DNA of 64,000 nt, from NCBI GenBank assembly GCA_041749075.1, contig JBGTBY010000033.1, forward strand, positions 62,001-126,000, written 5' to 3'. The first letter of the stretch is position 1; the number at the start of each line of letters is the position of its first letter. The stretch is from CAMTWZ01 sp041749075 (lineage in GTDB: Bacteria; Bacteroidota; Rhodothermia; Balneolales; HLUCCA01). The notes beneath the pieces were generated by a model. The model did not search any database. It was not told the origin of the DNA and worked only from the letters and a program-made list of their open reading frames with translations. The position numbers were made by a program, and so were the translations under genes. Positions 15,809 through 24,572 of the stretch are shown here, piece by piece.

Positions 15809-16675
15809 TCATTCCAACACCTCATCCTGCCACGCCCTCGCTCCCGCCGTCGCCACCACGAATATGATGGCCGTGTAGAACGTCCATAACGACAGAATGA
15901 GCAAAATCGAATAACTCTGATACACCGACGCGTAGGTGCGCAATGTCTCATTCAGGAAAAACCCGAAGATGTAGCGCGCCGACTGGAATAGGGTGGTGTA
16001 AATCACAGCTCCAACAAAGGCTGTCTGCCGTTTGATTGATCGCTCACCTAAGTATCGGAACAACACATAAAAAATGCTGACCGTGAACACAATGGTGATC
16101 AGACTCGATAAGATGTCGAACAGCGGTCCGACTCCGATCGAGAGGCCAAGCGATGGTATCACAATGTCATTTGTTGAGAACAAGGTGATGAGGGAGACGA
16201 GGTAGCTGAAAAAGACGAAGATGGAGCCAACGAGTCCGAACGTCAGAAACGAGTACATGAAATCGCTGAAGCGATGCTTTTTCTCGATGCAATCGAAGAT
16301 GCGGTAAATCACCTGTTTCAATGTGGTGAACAACGCCAAGGAGGTGAACGTTAGGATGGCGAATCCGAAAATCAGGTTCGATCGACGTGAATCGACCAAA
16401 GGCTGGATGTAGCCAGTGAACAGGTTCGCGGGGTCAACGAATTCCGATCCGGCCTGATCATACAACCCCGCTGGAAAAAACTCACGGGCGTAGCGCGACA
16501 ATTCCCCCATCACCACATCGATGCTCATCACATAACCGATCAGCGATCCCACCAATAATGTGAACGGGATGCTGAACAGGAATAAGTTGAAGCTGATGGC
16601 CGAGGCGTTGAAAAAAAGATCTCGTTCTGCCAGTAACTGACCAAACCGACGGATAAATGCGTTTGCTTTCTTCAC
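15809..16675 (-). CDS. YihY/BrkB (UPF0761) family inner-membrane protein
   Basis: A 288-residue protein with about six hydrophobic segments. Family hallmarks include the early amphipathic stretch (DLFFNASAISFNLFLFSIPF), the SNLIFGFAILTFTSLALFTTLKQVIYRIFD block and the C-terminal YSILLILSLWTFYTAIIFVVATAGA. Earlier naming as ribonuclease BN is an annotation error for this family, and the virulence name BrkB comes from Bordetella. Real function is unknown, possibly transport. The mutS gene starts divergently 42 nt away. Confidence 0.88.
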   Translation of the reverse strand: MKKANAFIRRFGQLLAERDLFFNASAISFNLFLFSIPFTLLVGSLIGYVMSIDVVMGELSRYAREFFPAGLYDQAGSEFVDPANLFTGYIQPLVDSRRSNLIFGFAILTFTSLALFTTLKQVIYRIFDCIEKKHRFSDFMYSFLTFGLVGSIFVFFSYLVSLITLFSTNDIVIPSLGLSIGVGPLFDILSSLITIVFTVSIFYVLFRYLGERSIKRQTAFVGAVIYTTLFQSARYIFGFFLNETLRTYASVYQSYSILLILSLWTFYTAIIFVVATAGARAWQDEVLE

Positions 16676-16717
16676 TCTGTCGTATTTTCGATACCCGCCA
16701 ATATAAACCCATCCGAC

Positions 16718-19357
16718 GTGTCAACCAACGCAACAGGCACTACGCCGCTCATGCGGCAGTATCATCAGATCAAAGCGAAACACCCCGGCACCTTGCTGTT
16801 GTTCCGGGTGGGCGATTTCTATGAAACCTTCGCGGATGACGCCGTGACGGTGAGCCGTGAATTGGGCATTACGCTGACGAAACGCAATAACGGCGGGGAT
16901 ATGACACCCCTGGCCGGTTTCCCGTTCCATGCGCTCGACACCTATTTGCCGAAGCTGGTGCGCAAAGGTCACCGTGTCGCGATTTGCGAGCAGACCGAAG
17001 ATCCCGCCGAAGCCAAAGCCAACAATCGGAAGATCGTGGATCGCGAAGTCACGGAAATCATGACTCCGGGCGTCACGATGTCCGATAAGCTGCTCGACCA
17101 CAAGCGCAATAATTATCTCTGTTCGGTGCACATCAGCGGAGGAACCGCAGGTGTCGCATTCGCGGATGTGTCTACCGGCGAAATGGGGGTTACCCAAGTG
17201 GACAAAGCCGCTCTCGGCGCGTTCGTGAATAGCATTGGTCCGGCTGAACTCCTCATCCCAAAAAAGCTGAAGAACGAACCGCCGGTGTCGCCGGATGGGA
17301 GCGTCACCACATTGGTCGAAGATTGGGTGTTCGATGGGGATTACGCCTATCAATTGCTGTTGGATCACTTCCGGACGCATTCACTGAAGGGATTTGGCGT
17401 CGAAGATCTTCCCGTCGCATGCACGGCCGCGGGCGTGTTGCTGCACTACATCCGAGAGAATCAGAAAGCCTCGCTGGCCCACATCCGACGTATTTATTCG
17501 TTCGAGAATCGGGAATTCATGATGCTGGATGCGGCCACGAAACGCAATTTGGAGCTGACCAGCACCATGCAAGATGGTCACACCGAAGGCTCGCTAATCG
17601 GTATTTTGGATGACACTTGCACCGCGATGGGTGGTCGTTTATTACGCCGTTGGCTTCATCAGCCCCTGAAACGCGTGGCCACGATCCGCGAACGACTCAA
17701 TGCGGTCGATGCCTTGATGAAGCAAAACTCCTTGCGACAGGAAGTGCGCGAAGAACTGGAACACATCGGGGATTTGGAACGGTTGATGTCGCGAATCGTG
17801 GTGGGTCGGGCGAATGCACGGGATTTGGTGCAGCTTCAACTATCGCTCAGCATCATTCCCATCCTCAAGCGACACATCACCACGTTCGATGATCCGGCGA
17901 TCAAGGGCATTCAATCGGATTTGTCGGCTTTGAGTGCCCTGCAAGACCGCATACGCCAAGCTTTGGTCGAAGAACCGCCAGCCTCCTTGCGGGATGGGGG
18001 ATTCATCCGGGATGGGTTTTCGAAAGAACTCGACGAGCTTCGCGACATCGCCCGGAATGGGAAAACCTATATCGCGAAAGTCCAGAAGGACCTCATCGCT
18101 CGCACCGGCATCACCTCGCTGAAACTCGGTTATAACAAGGTGTTCGGGTATTACATCGAGGTCACGAATGTGCATAAGGAGAAGATTCCGCAAGATTTCA
18201 TCCGGAAGCAGACTCTGGTGAACGCCGAGAGGTACATCACGCCGGACCTGAAAGACATCGAGGAAAAAATACTATCGGCTGAGGAGCGAATGTCGGCCAT
18301 CGAAAGTGAATTGTTCGAACAGTTGCGCTTGGAAGTGGCTGAATTCGCGGAACACGTACAACAAAATGCACAAGCTGTTGCTCGCTTGGATGCGTTTCAG
18401 AGCTTGGCCGAAGTGGCCTTCCGCAACCGATATGCCAAGCCCGAAGTGAATGATAGTTCGCGGCTCATCATCAAGGCAGGTCGACATCCCGTTGTCGAAC
18501 GCTTCATGCCGATGGGAGAGCCGTTCATTCCGAACGATATCGAACTCGACACCGACGATCAGCAGATCATGATGATCACGGGTCCGAACATGGCAGGTAA
18601 AAGTATCATTCTGCGTCAGACAGGGCTTATCGTTCTTTTGGCGCAAATCGGAAGTTTTGTGCCGGCGGATGCGGCCGAAATCGGACTGGTGGACAAGATC
18701 TTTACTCGGGTCGGTGCGCAAGACAACCTCGCGGCAGGAGAGAGCACGTTCTTGGTTGAGATGAATGAAGCGGCCAACATCCTGAACAATGCCACGCCGA
18801 AATCCCTGATACTTTTGGATGAAGTGGGTCGTGGCACAAGCACGTTTGATGGATTATCCATCGCTTGGTCGCTCGCCGAATACTTGCACAATCAGCCGAG
18901 TGTGGCCGCGAAAACCTTATTTGCGACGCATTATCATGAGTTGAATGAGCTCGAAAGCCTATATCCCCGCATCAAGAATTTCAATGTGCAGGTAACGGAG
19001 CATGACGGACGCGTGATTTTTCTTAGGAAGCTGATCCGTGGTGGTGCCGATCACAGTTATGGAATCCAAGTAGCGGCGATGGCGGGATTGCCGGATGCGG
19101 TCCTCATTCGCGCCCGGGAAATCCTGAACAATCTCGAAGAGCACAGCCTCGAAATCGCCGGAAAAAAACAGGTGACGCGCGATGTCGTGAAAAACCTGGA
19201 GCGGCAAGATCCCATCCCGCAATTGTCCTTGTTCGCGACAACTGTCGATCCGCGCTATGAACAGATCAAAACCAAGCTCGAAGCGATGGATCCGAATCGC
19301 ATGACACCGATTGAGGCGTTGTTGCTGTTGACAGAGTTGAAGAGATTGACTTTGTAA
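16718..19357 (+). CDS. mutS: DNA mismatch repair protein MutS
   Basis: An 879-residue mismatch sensor of full MutS1 type. Domain I contains the mismatch-probing Phe-x-Glu (VGDFYETFADD), followed by the connector, lever/clamp and the ATPase domain with Walker A (TGPNMAGKS), Walker B (LILLDEVGRGTSTFDG) and the ATHYHEL motif. The C-terminus keeps the short helical tail for dimer/tetramer contact. The GTG at 16718 gives a longer N-terminus; ATG at 16751 (MRQYHQIKAKHPG) matches the family start better. It recognises mismatches after replication and recruits MutL. No mutL is nearby. Confidence 0.96.
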   Translation: MSTNATGTTPLMRQYHQIKAKHPGTLLLFRVGDFYETFADDAVTVSRELGITLTKRNNGGDMTPLAGFPFHALDTYLPKLVRKGHRVAICEQTEDPAEAKANNRKIVDREVTEIMTPGVTMSDKLLDHKRNNYLCSVHISGGTAGVAFADVSTGEMGVTQVDKAALGAFVNSIGPAELLIPKKLKNEPPVSPDGSVTTLVEDWVFDGDYAYQLLLDHFRTHSLKGFGVEDLPVACTAAGVLLHYIRENQKASLAHIRRIYSFENREFMMLDAATKRNLELTSTMQDGHTEGSLIGILDDTCTAMGGRLLRRWLHQPLKRVATIRERLNAVDALMKQNSLRQEVREELEHIGDLERLMSRIVVGRANARDLVQLQLSLSIIPILKRHITTFDDPAIKGIQSDLSALSALQDRIRQALVEEPPASLRDGGFIRDGFSKELDELRDIARNGKTYIAKVQKDLIARTGITSLKLGYNKVFGYYIEVTNVHKEKIPQDFIRKQTLVNAERYITPDLKDIEEKILSAEERMSAIESELFEQLRLEVAEFAEHVQQNAQAVARLDAFQSLAEVAFRNRYAKPEVNDSSRLIIKAGRHPVVERFMPMGEPFIPNDIELDTDDQQIMMITGPNMAGKSIILRQTGLIVLLAQIGSFVPADAAEIGLVDKIFTRVGAQDNLAAGESTFLVEMNEAANILNNATPKSLILLDEVGRGTSTFDGLSIAWSLAEYLHNQPSVAAKTLFATHYHELNELESLYPRIKNFNVQVTEHDGRVIFLRKLIRGGADHSYGIQVAAMAGLPDAVLIRAREILNNLEEHSLEIAGKKQVTRDVVKNLERQDPIPQLSLFATTVDPRYEQIKTKLEAMDPNRMTPIEALLLLTELKRLTL

Positions 19358-19380
19358 TACAGATTGTATTACATTTATAC

Positions 19381-19629
19381 ATGAGATCCATCCGATTATC
19401 TGATGATATCGAGCGCCGTCTCGATCAACTTAGCGAGCGCGAAAACCGCACGAAATCCGACCTCATCAAAGAGGCGATTGTCGAATATTTGACCGATCGG
19501 GAAGTCAAGCAATCTCCCTATGATCTTGGATCTGATCTGTTCGGAGTGTATTCGAGCGGTGAAGGGGATCTTTCCACGACCTACAAAACCCGAATCGTAG
19601 ACATTCTCCGTGAAAAAAACTCTCGTTGA
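19381..19629 (+). CDS. Ribbon-helix-helix (CopG-type) antitoxin
   Basis: An 82-residue protein beginning with the MetJ/Arc fold pattern: a short strand (RSIRLSDDIERRLDQL) and helix-turn-helix (RTKSDLIKEAIVEYL). The remaining 40 residues should wrap and neutralise the PIN toxin encoded next. The gene overlaps the toxin gene by 20 nt, the usual type II layout with antitoxin first. It should bind its own promoter; a TACAGATTGTATTACA partial inverted repeat lies just upstream (19357-19377), within and after the mutS stop. Confidence 0.85.
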   Translation: MRSIRLSDDIERRLDQLSERENRTKSDLIKEAIVEYLTDREVKQSPYDLGSDLFGVYSSGEGDLSTTYKTRIVDILREKNSR

Positions 19630-20020
19630 TGCAGGGCCAATTATTGCCTTGCTTGATCAGGATGATCATCATCACGAGGCTGCGATTCGATTGATGAAGG
19701 ACATTGATGGCCAACTGGTGACATCATGGCCGGTGATGACGGAGGTATGCCATCTGCTAATAAAAAGTCCGAAAGCAGTTCACAATGTACTGACTTGGAT
19801 AGATCGAGGTGCCGTCAACGTAATGGATGTGCCGATTACGGAGGTGGCTTTCATTCGCGAACGAATGGCTCGATATGCGAATCTGCCGATGGATCTCGCC
19901 GATGCGACTCTCATGAATCTCGCCGAACGCGAAGGCATCACGGAAATCATCAGTTTCGACCATCATTTCGATGTGTATCGGACAATTGGAAATCAGCGTC
20001 TTCATCGTCGGGGCTCTTGA
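19610..20020 (+). CDS. PIN-domain ribonuclease toxin (VapC-like)
   Basis: A 136-residue protein with PIN-domain acidic residues at the expected places: D7 (TLVDAGPI), E45 (MTEVCHLL), D95/D98 (PMDLADATL) and D117 (ISFDHHFDVY). These bind Mg2+ and cut RNA, typically tRNA or rRNA loops, when the antitoxin is degraded. The partner is the CopG-type gene immediately upstream. The stop codon is embedded in a cluster of GAGTACTT repeats (20019-20075), so the last residues come from that repeat. Confidence 0.88.
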   Translation: MKKTLVDAGPIIALLDQDDHHHEAAIRLMKDIDGQLVTSWPVMTEVCHLLIKSPKAVHNVLTWIDRGAVNVMDVPITEVAFIRERMARYANLPMDLADATLMNLAEREGITEIISFDHHFDVYRTIGNQRLHRRGS

Positions 20021-20075
20021 GTACTTGTCCACTTGAGTACCTGACTTCCTTGAGTACTTGTCCACATGAGCACCT
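20019..20075 (+). repeat. GAGTACTT/AAGTACTC octamer cluster
   Basis: Copies at 20019, 20035, 20052 and 20068 (GAGTACTT, GAGTACCT, GAGTACTT, GAGCACCT) are spaced 16-17 nt, two octamer lengths. The first overlaps the toxin stop codon. Related clusters lie after two other stop codons, at 15297 and 57868. Confidence 0.7.
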
Positions 20076-20085
20076 GTTCTATTGC

Positions 20086-20092
20086 TATCTTC
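20086..20092 (+). promoter_or_regulatory. Candidate -10-like motif (TATCTTC) before alanine dehydrogenase
   Basis: TATCTTC ends 4 nt before the ATG at 20097. Same motif and spacing as upstream of the KamA-like gene (61012), which suggests leaderless transcripts. Inference only. Confidence 0.3.
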
Positions 20093-20096
20093 CCAT

Positions 20097-21317
20097 ATGG
20101 AAATCCTGAATCCATCGGAATTATCGAAAAGCGTGGGACTGAAAACCCTCGAGGAGGCGGTGAAGCGGTCGCAGACTCAATGCTCGCTGAAGATCGGCAT
20201 CCCGAAGGAAACCTCGAACGATGAGCGGCGAGTGTGCATCACTCCTGGTGGGGTGGATGTGCTGGTTGCGAACGGACATCAGGTCACCATCGAAAAAGAT
20301 GCCGGTGCCGATGCCCGTTTCCCGGATCATGCGTATTCCGAAGCCGGAGCCGAAATCGCCTATTCGAGCGAAGAAGTTTATAAGAAATCCGAATTGATCG
20401 TGAAAGTGGCGCCTCCCACATCCGCCGAGCGCGCCTTATTGAAAGACGGGCAGATTGTGATGTCGGCCGTGCACTTGGGAACCGCTGACAAGACCTATTT
20501 CAATGACCTATTGACCAAAGGCGTGACGGGAATCGGATTCGAATTCCTTCAATCCAAAGACGGCACGTTTCCGATTGTTCGGATGATGCATGAAATCACC
20601 GGATCGGTGGCGGTGCAGATCGCGGCGCATCACTTGGAAAGCAACCGTGGCGGACCCGGCATCATGCTGGGTGGTATTTCGGGCATTCCGCCAGCCACAG
20701 TGGTCATTTTAGGAGCAGGAATCATCGCCGAATACGCGGCTCGAACCGCGCTCGGATATGGTGCACAGGTGTTTGTGATGGACACGGACCTGAGTGCCTT
20801 GCGTCGCCTCGAAAACGCGCTCGACCGACGCATCATCACCGCCATGGCCAACACGCAGTATCTAACCATCGCTATGAAATCGGCCGATATCGTGATTGGC
20901 GCGGCGTTGGTCGAAGGAAACAGAGCGCCGTGCTGGGTCACCGATTCGATGGTGGAATTGATGAAGCCCGGTAGCGTGGTTGTGGACACCGTGATTGACC
21001 AGGGCGGATGCATCGAAACCAGCAAAGCCACCACCCATTCGAAACCCGTATTTGTTAAGCATGGGGTGACGCATTATGCTGTGCCAAACATGCCCGCGGC
21101 TGTGGCTCGGACGGCCACCTATGCGCTGAACAATGTGATCGTGCCGTATCTGATCCAAATCGGCGATGCGGGCGGACTGAACGAGGCGCTCTGGCATCAT
21201 GTCACCATCCGAAACGGAACGTATCTGTACAAGCGTCATCTCACGAAAAAGGCGCTGTCCACGCTCCACAATCTGCCCTATCGCGACATCGATATGCTCA
21301 TGGCCTCGCGCATATGA
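20097..21317 (+). CDS. ald: Alanine dehydrogenase
   Basis: A 406-residue enzyme of the AlaDH/transhydrogenase alpha family that interconverts L-alanine and pyruvate plus ammonia with NAD(H). Visible are the N-terminal family signature (IGIPKETSNDERRVCITPGGV), catalytic Lys in the LIVKVAPP region and His in SAVHLGTAD, the Rossmann motif (VVILGAGIIAEYAART) and the NMPAAVARTATYALNN block. Length is somewhat above the typical 370 because of about 30 extra residues before the family start. I choose ATG 20097; an in-frame TTG at 20082 is less likely. It overlaps rsmA by 4 nt. Homology to NAD(P) transhydrogenase alpha is close, but the missing PntB partner favours Ald. Confidence 0.88.
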   Translation: MEILNPSELSKSVGLKTLEEAVKRSQTQCSLKIGIPKETSNDERRVCITPGGVDVLVANGHQVTIEKDAGADARFPDHAYSEAGAEIAYSSEEVYKKSELIVKVAPPTSAERALLKDGQIVMSAVHLGTADKTYFNDLLTKGVTGIGFEFLQSKDGTFPIVRMMHEITGSVAVQIAAHHLESNRGGPGIMLGGISGIPPATVVILGAGIIAEYAARTALGYGAQVFVMDTDLSALRRLENALDRRIITAMANTQYLTIAMKSADIVIGAALVEGNRAPCWVTDSMVELMKPGSVVVDTVIDQGGCIETSKATTHSKPVFVKHGVTHYAVPNMPAAVARTATYALNNVIVPYLIQIGDAGGLNEALWHHVTIRNGTYLYKRHLTKKALSTLHNLPYRDIDMLMASRI

Positions 21318-22204
21318 GTGCAGATCGACGTAGGGGCGGATCGCATCCGCCCGCATCGGATAGGGCGCATGCCATGCGCCCCGACGTGTCGCCAAAGAAG
21401 TCCCTCGGCCAGCACTTCCTCATCGATGGAAACATCATCCGGAAGATCGTGGGCAGCCTCACTCCGAAAGAAGGCGATACCGTGATCGAAATCGGTCCGG
21501 GAACCGGGGCTTTGACCGCATCCCTGCATAAGCTGCATCCCGACATGCTGGCAGTGGAAGTGGATCCGCGCTCAATCGAGCTTCTCAAAAAAGACATCCC
21601 GGGGCTGAATATCCTTCATCAAGATGTGTTGGACTTGAAATGGGGGGAAATCACGTCGGGGCAGGATGGCATGTCGGGGCGGATGGCATCCGCCCCCAAA
21701 GAGGGCGCGTGCGACGCGCCCCTACTTTCCGTAATTGGAAACCTTCCCTATTACATCACATCCCCCATCTTATTCCATGTGTTGGATCATCGCGAATATT
21801 TCCGCGAGGCGGTGTTCATGATGCAGAAGGAAGTGGCCGAGCGCTTGGTGGCCAAGCCTCGCACGAAAGATTATGGGATTCTGAGTGTGCAGACGCAGTT
21901 GTTATGCCGCGTGGAACTGCTATTCCTGGTGCCGCCTACAGTGTTCGTACCACCTCCGAAAGTGGATAGCGCCGTTGTGAAACTTCATTTCGATGGTCCG
22001 CCTCCGAATGTGGAGCTGTCTTATATGAAAAAAGTGGTCCGCATGGCGTTCAACCAGCGACGAAAGAAACTTAGCAACGCGATCAAAGAACTATTGACGG
22101 AGGAAAACCGTCCGCGCGTGGCCCATTGGCTGGATAAGAGGGCGGAGGAACTAACGCCGGGCGAGTTTGTGGAGCTTTGTAGGTTGTTGGTTGTTGGTGG
22201 TTAG
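21314..22204 (+). CDS. rsmA: 16S rRNA dimethyladenosine transferase RsmA (KsgA) with repeat-derived segments
   Basis: Dimethylates two adjacent adenines near the 3' end of 16S rRNA. The core is intact: KKSLGQHFLID, EIGPGTGALTA (SAM motif I), VEVDPRSIEL, and GNLPYYITSPILFH (catalytic NLPY). At 296 residues it is longer than usual (about 260-275), and the excess lies in repeat-encoded parts: residues 1-20 come from a GC-rich twin palindrome (21334-21381), residues about 115-138 from a second copy (21677-21721) inserted just before NLPY, and the last residues (LLVVGG) from a heptamer array. The start may be ATG 21314 (ATGA overlap with ald) or ATG 21374, itself inside the palindrome. Confidence 0.92.
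   Translation: MSADRRRGGSHPPASDRAHAMRPDVSPKKSLGQHFLIDGNIIRKIVGSLTPKEGDTVIEIGPGTGALTASLHKLHPDMLAVEVDPRSIELLKKDIPGLNILHQDVLDLKWGEITSGQDGMSGRMASAPKEGACDAPLLSVIGNLPYYITSPILFHVLDHREYFREAVFMMQKEVAERLVAKPRTKDYGILSVQTQLLCRVELLFLVPPTVFVPPPKVDSAVVKLHFDGPPPNVELSYMKKVVRMAFNQRRKKLSNAIKELLTEENRPRVAHWLDKRAEELTPGEFVELCRLLVVGG
21334..21381 (+). repeat. GC-rich twin palindrome overlapping the rsmA start
   Basis: Two 19-nt palindromes: GGGCGGAT-CGC-ATCCGCCC at 21334-21352 and GGGCGCAT-GCC-ATGCGCCC at 21363-21381. They cover the first 20 codons of the longer rsmA reading frame and contain the alternative ATG at 21374. Confidence 0.85.
21677..21721 (+). repeat. GC-rich twin palindrome inserted in frame inside rsmA
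   Basis: Two palindromes of the same type and order, GGGCGGAT-GGC-ATCCGCCC (21677-21695) and GGGCGCGT-GCG-ACGCGCCC (21703-21721), translated as GRMASAPKEGACDAPL just before the NLPY motif. Confidence 0.85.
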
Positions 22205-22214
22205 TTGTTAGTTG
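22182..22214 (+). repeat. Heptanucleotide array (RGTTGTT x4-5) across the rsmA stop codon
   Basis: Consecutive 7-nt units of consensus RGTTGTT begin in the last rsmA codons and run past the TAG at 22202-22204. The array therefore supplies both the C-terminal residues and the stop. Confidence 0.65.
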
Positions 22215-22275
22215 CGCGAAGCGCGAGGTGCGATGTGAAGAGGGGCTTGACATTATTTTGAAGTCAGAACATTTT

Positions 22276-22372
<97 letters not shown>

Positions 22373-22399
22373 TTAGCACTCCCGCCACTCGACTGCTAA
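22373..22399. promoter_or_regulatory. CIRCE operator (HrcA binding site) for groESL
   Basis: TTAGCACTC, a 9-nt spacer and GACTGCTAA match the CIRCE consensus (TTAGCACTC-N9-GAGTGCTAA) at 17 of 18 half-site positions. CIRCE is the binding site of the heat-shock repressor HrcA. It lies 107 nt before the groES start, so groESL should be released from repression by heat or unfolded protein. A TTGACA at 22248-22253 upstream of the heptamer array is a possible -35, but its -10 partner is weak. Confidence 0.88.
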
Positions 22400-22505
22400 T
22401 TTGTGTCGCACTCTCTGCCACGTTGACAGAATGCCGGCGGGCGGCACGGTTTTTCATAGTGAAGGGCATCTAACCCAAAACCTTAAACAGAAAAACTCAC
22501 TCACT

Positions 22506-22793
22506 ATGGCCAATATCAAGCCTCTAGGAGATCGGGTTCTTGTTCAGCCCGACGTTGCTGAAGAGAAAACCGCATCCGGTATCATCATTCCCGACACTGC
22601 TAAAGAAAAACCACAACGCGGAACGGTTATCGCTGTCGGTCCTGGCAAATACGAGAACGGAACCAAGATCGAAATGAATGTCAAAACAGGCGATAAAGTC
22701 TTGTACGGCAAATATTCCGGAACCGAGCTCGTGCTCGATGGCAAAGAGTACATGATCATGCGCGAAAGCGACATCCTCGGCATCGTTTCCTGA
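22506..22793 (+). CDS. groES: Co-chaperonin GroES
   Basis: A 95-residue Hsp10 from the ATG at 22506 (MANIKPLGDRVLVQP). It has the mobile loop (EEKTASGIIIPDTAKEKPQRG) that binds GroEL, and the typical C-terminal strand (YMIMRESDILGIV). The seven-fold ring caps GroEL during protein folding in the cytoplasm. It is first gene of groESL behind the CIRCE operator. The longer upstream frame from 22401 has no similarity and is rejected. Confidence 0.97.
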   Translation: MANIKPLGDRVLVQPDVAEEKTASGIIIPDTAKEKPQRGTVIAVGPGKYENGTKIEMNVKTGDKVLYGKYSGTELVLDGKEYMIMRESDILGIVS

Positions 22794-22832
22794 TTCAACT
22801 CATTTTTTCAAATAAAGACTGTATAAACCAAC

Positions 22833-24473
22833 ATGGCTAAACAAATTCATTACAACGTTGAGGCTCGCGACGCCCTCAAACGTGGTGTAGACAAACTCGC
22901 TAACGCTGTCAAAGTGACCCTAGGCCCCCGCGGTCGTAACGTGGTCATCGAAAAATCATTCGGTGCGCCATTGGTCACCAAAGATGGTGTGACGGTTGCC
23001 AAAGAGATCGAACTCGAAGACAAAGTGGAAAACATGGGCGCACAGATGGTGCGCGAAGTGGCTTCCCGTACCAGCGATAATGCTGGTGATGGAACCACCA
23101 CCGCTACGGTTTTGGCTCAAGCCATCGTAACGGCCGGACTCAAAAACGTGACCGCCGGTGCCAACCCGATGGATCTCAAGCGCGGTATCGACCGTGCCGT
23201 TGAAGCCGTTGTTGCTGAGCTGAAAGTGATCAGCCGCGACATCGACTCCAAAAACGAAATCGAACAAGTCGGAACGATCTCCGCCAACAACGACGAAACC
23301 ATCGGTAAACTCATCGCCGACGCGATGGAGAAAGTGGGCAAAGACGGTGTGATCACGGTTGAAGAAGCCAAAGGCACCGAAACGACCCTCGAAACCGTTG
23401 AAGGCATGCAGTTCGACCGTGGCTACCTCAGCCCGTATTTCGTGACGAACGCCGACAACATGACCACCGAGCTCGAAAGTCCGTTCATCCTCATCTACGA
23501 CAAGAAAGTGAGCACGATGAAAGACTTGCTTCCGATCTTGGAGAAAGTGGTTCAAACCGGACGTCCATTGCTCATCATCTCCGAAGACGTGGAAGGCGAA
23601 GCCCTTGCTACGCTCGTTGTGAACAAACTGCGCGGCACCTTGAAAATCGCGGCTGTCAAAGCCCCTGGTTTTGGTGATCGCCGCAAAGCCATGCTCGAAG
23701 ACATCGCCATCCTAACCGGTGGAACGGTGATCAGCGAAGAGCGTGGTTACAAATTGGAAAGCGCGACCTTGGATTACCTAGGTCAGGCCGCACGCATCTC
23801 GATCGACAAAGACAACACGATCATCGTGGATGGAAAAGGCAAAGCCGACGACATCAAAGCCCGTGTGAACCAGATCCGTGCGCAAATCGAATCGACCACC
23901 AGCGATTACGACCGTGAAAAACTGCAAGAACGTCTCGCCAAATTGGGCGGCGGCGTAGCGGTTCTGTACATCGGCGCTTCTTCTGAAGTGGAAATGAAAG
24001 AGAAGAAAGCTCGCGTGGAGGATGCCTTGCATGCTACCCGTGCTGCTGTGGAAGAAGGAATCGTACCAGGTGGTGGTGTGGCGTTGATCCGCGCATCGCA
24101 TGTGGTGTCGAAACTCAAAGCCGCTAACGACGATGAGGGTGTCGGATTCGACATCGTGCTTCGTGCCTTGGAATCGCCATTGCGCACCATCACGGCCAAC
24201 GCCGGATTGGAAGGTTCCATCGTGGTTCAGAAAGTCAAAGAAGGCAAAGGCAATTTCGGATTCAATGCCCGCACCGAAGTCTATGAAGACCTCGTGAAAG
24301 CCGGTGTGATCGATCCGACCAAAGTGACCCGTACTGCGCTTCAAAACGCGGCATCGGTTGCCGGTCTGATGCTCACTACGGAAGCTGTCGTGTCTGAGAA
24401 GCCAAAATCGGATAAAGACGCTCCGGCCATGCCGAACCCAGGAATGGGTGGAATGGGCGGAATGGATTTCTAA
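22833..24473 (+). CDS. groEL: Chaperonin GroEL
   Basis: A 546-residue Hsp60, full length. It shows VTLGPRGRNVVIEKSFGAP, the ATP site GDGTTTATVLAQ, the apical domain, and the signature AAVEEGIVPGGGVALI. The tail NPGMGGMGGMDF is the usual flexible GGM repeat. With GroES it encloses and folds non-native proteins using ATP. It follows groES by 39 nt and ends 26 nt before an intrinsic terminator. Confidence 0.98.
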   Translation: MAKQIHYNVEARDALKRGVDKLANAVKVTLGPRGRNVVIEKSFGAPLVTKDGVTVAKEIELEDKVENMGAQMVREVASRTSDNAGDGTTTATVLAQAIVTAGLKNVTAGANPMDLKRGIDRAVEAVVAELKVISRDIDSKNEIEQVGTISANNDETIGKLIADAMEKVGKDGVITVEEAKGTETTLETVEGMQFDRGYLSPYFVTNADNMTTELESPFILIYDKKVSTMKDLLPILEKVVQTGRPLLIISEDVEGEALATLVVNKLRGTLKIAAVKAPGFGDRRKAMLEDIAILTGGTVISEERGYKLESATLDYLGQAARISIDKDNTIIVDGKGKADDIKARVNQIRAQIESTTSDYDREKLQERLAKLGGGVAVLYIGASSEVEMKEKKARVEDALHATRAAVEEGIVPGGGVALIRASHVVSKLKAANDDEGVGFDIVLRALESPLRTITANAGLEGSIVVQKVKEGKGNFGFNARTEVYEDLVKAGVIDPTKVTRTALQNAASVAGLMLTTEAVVSEKPKSDKDAPAMPNPGMGGMGGMDF

Positions 24474-24498
24474 ATCCACCTGCTTTTCGGGAACATTC

Positions 24499-24531
24499 AA
24501 GGCTCGTCTGTGTGAACAGGCGAGCCTTTTT
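24499..24531 (+). terminator. Intrinsic terminator of groESL
   Basis: AAGGCTCG at 24499-24506 pairs with CGAGCCTT at 24521-24528, followed by TTTTTA. An extra CTG/CAG pairing in the loop lengthens the stem. Well placed after the groEL stop. Confidence 0.85.
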
Positions 24532-24572
24532 ATTTGCTACATTGTGTCTCGCAAACTTCTTATTCATCAAGT

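Noticed and set aside
15680..15889. Small open frame in the repeat-rich spacer
   Set aside because: It is made of dispersed repeats and the antisense end of the YihY/BrkB gene.
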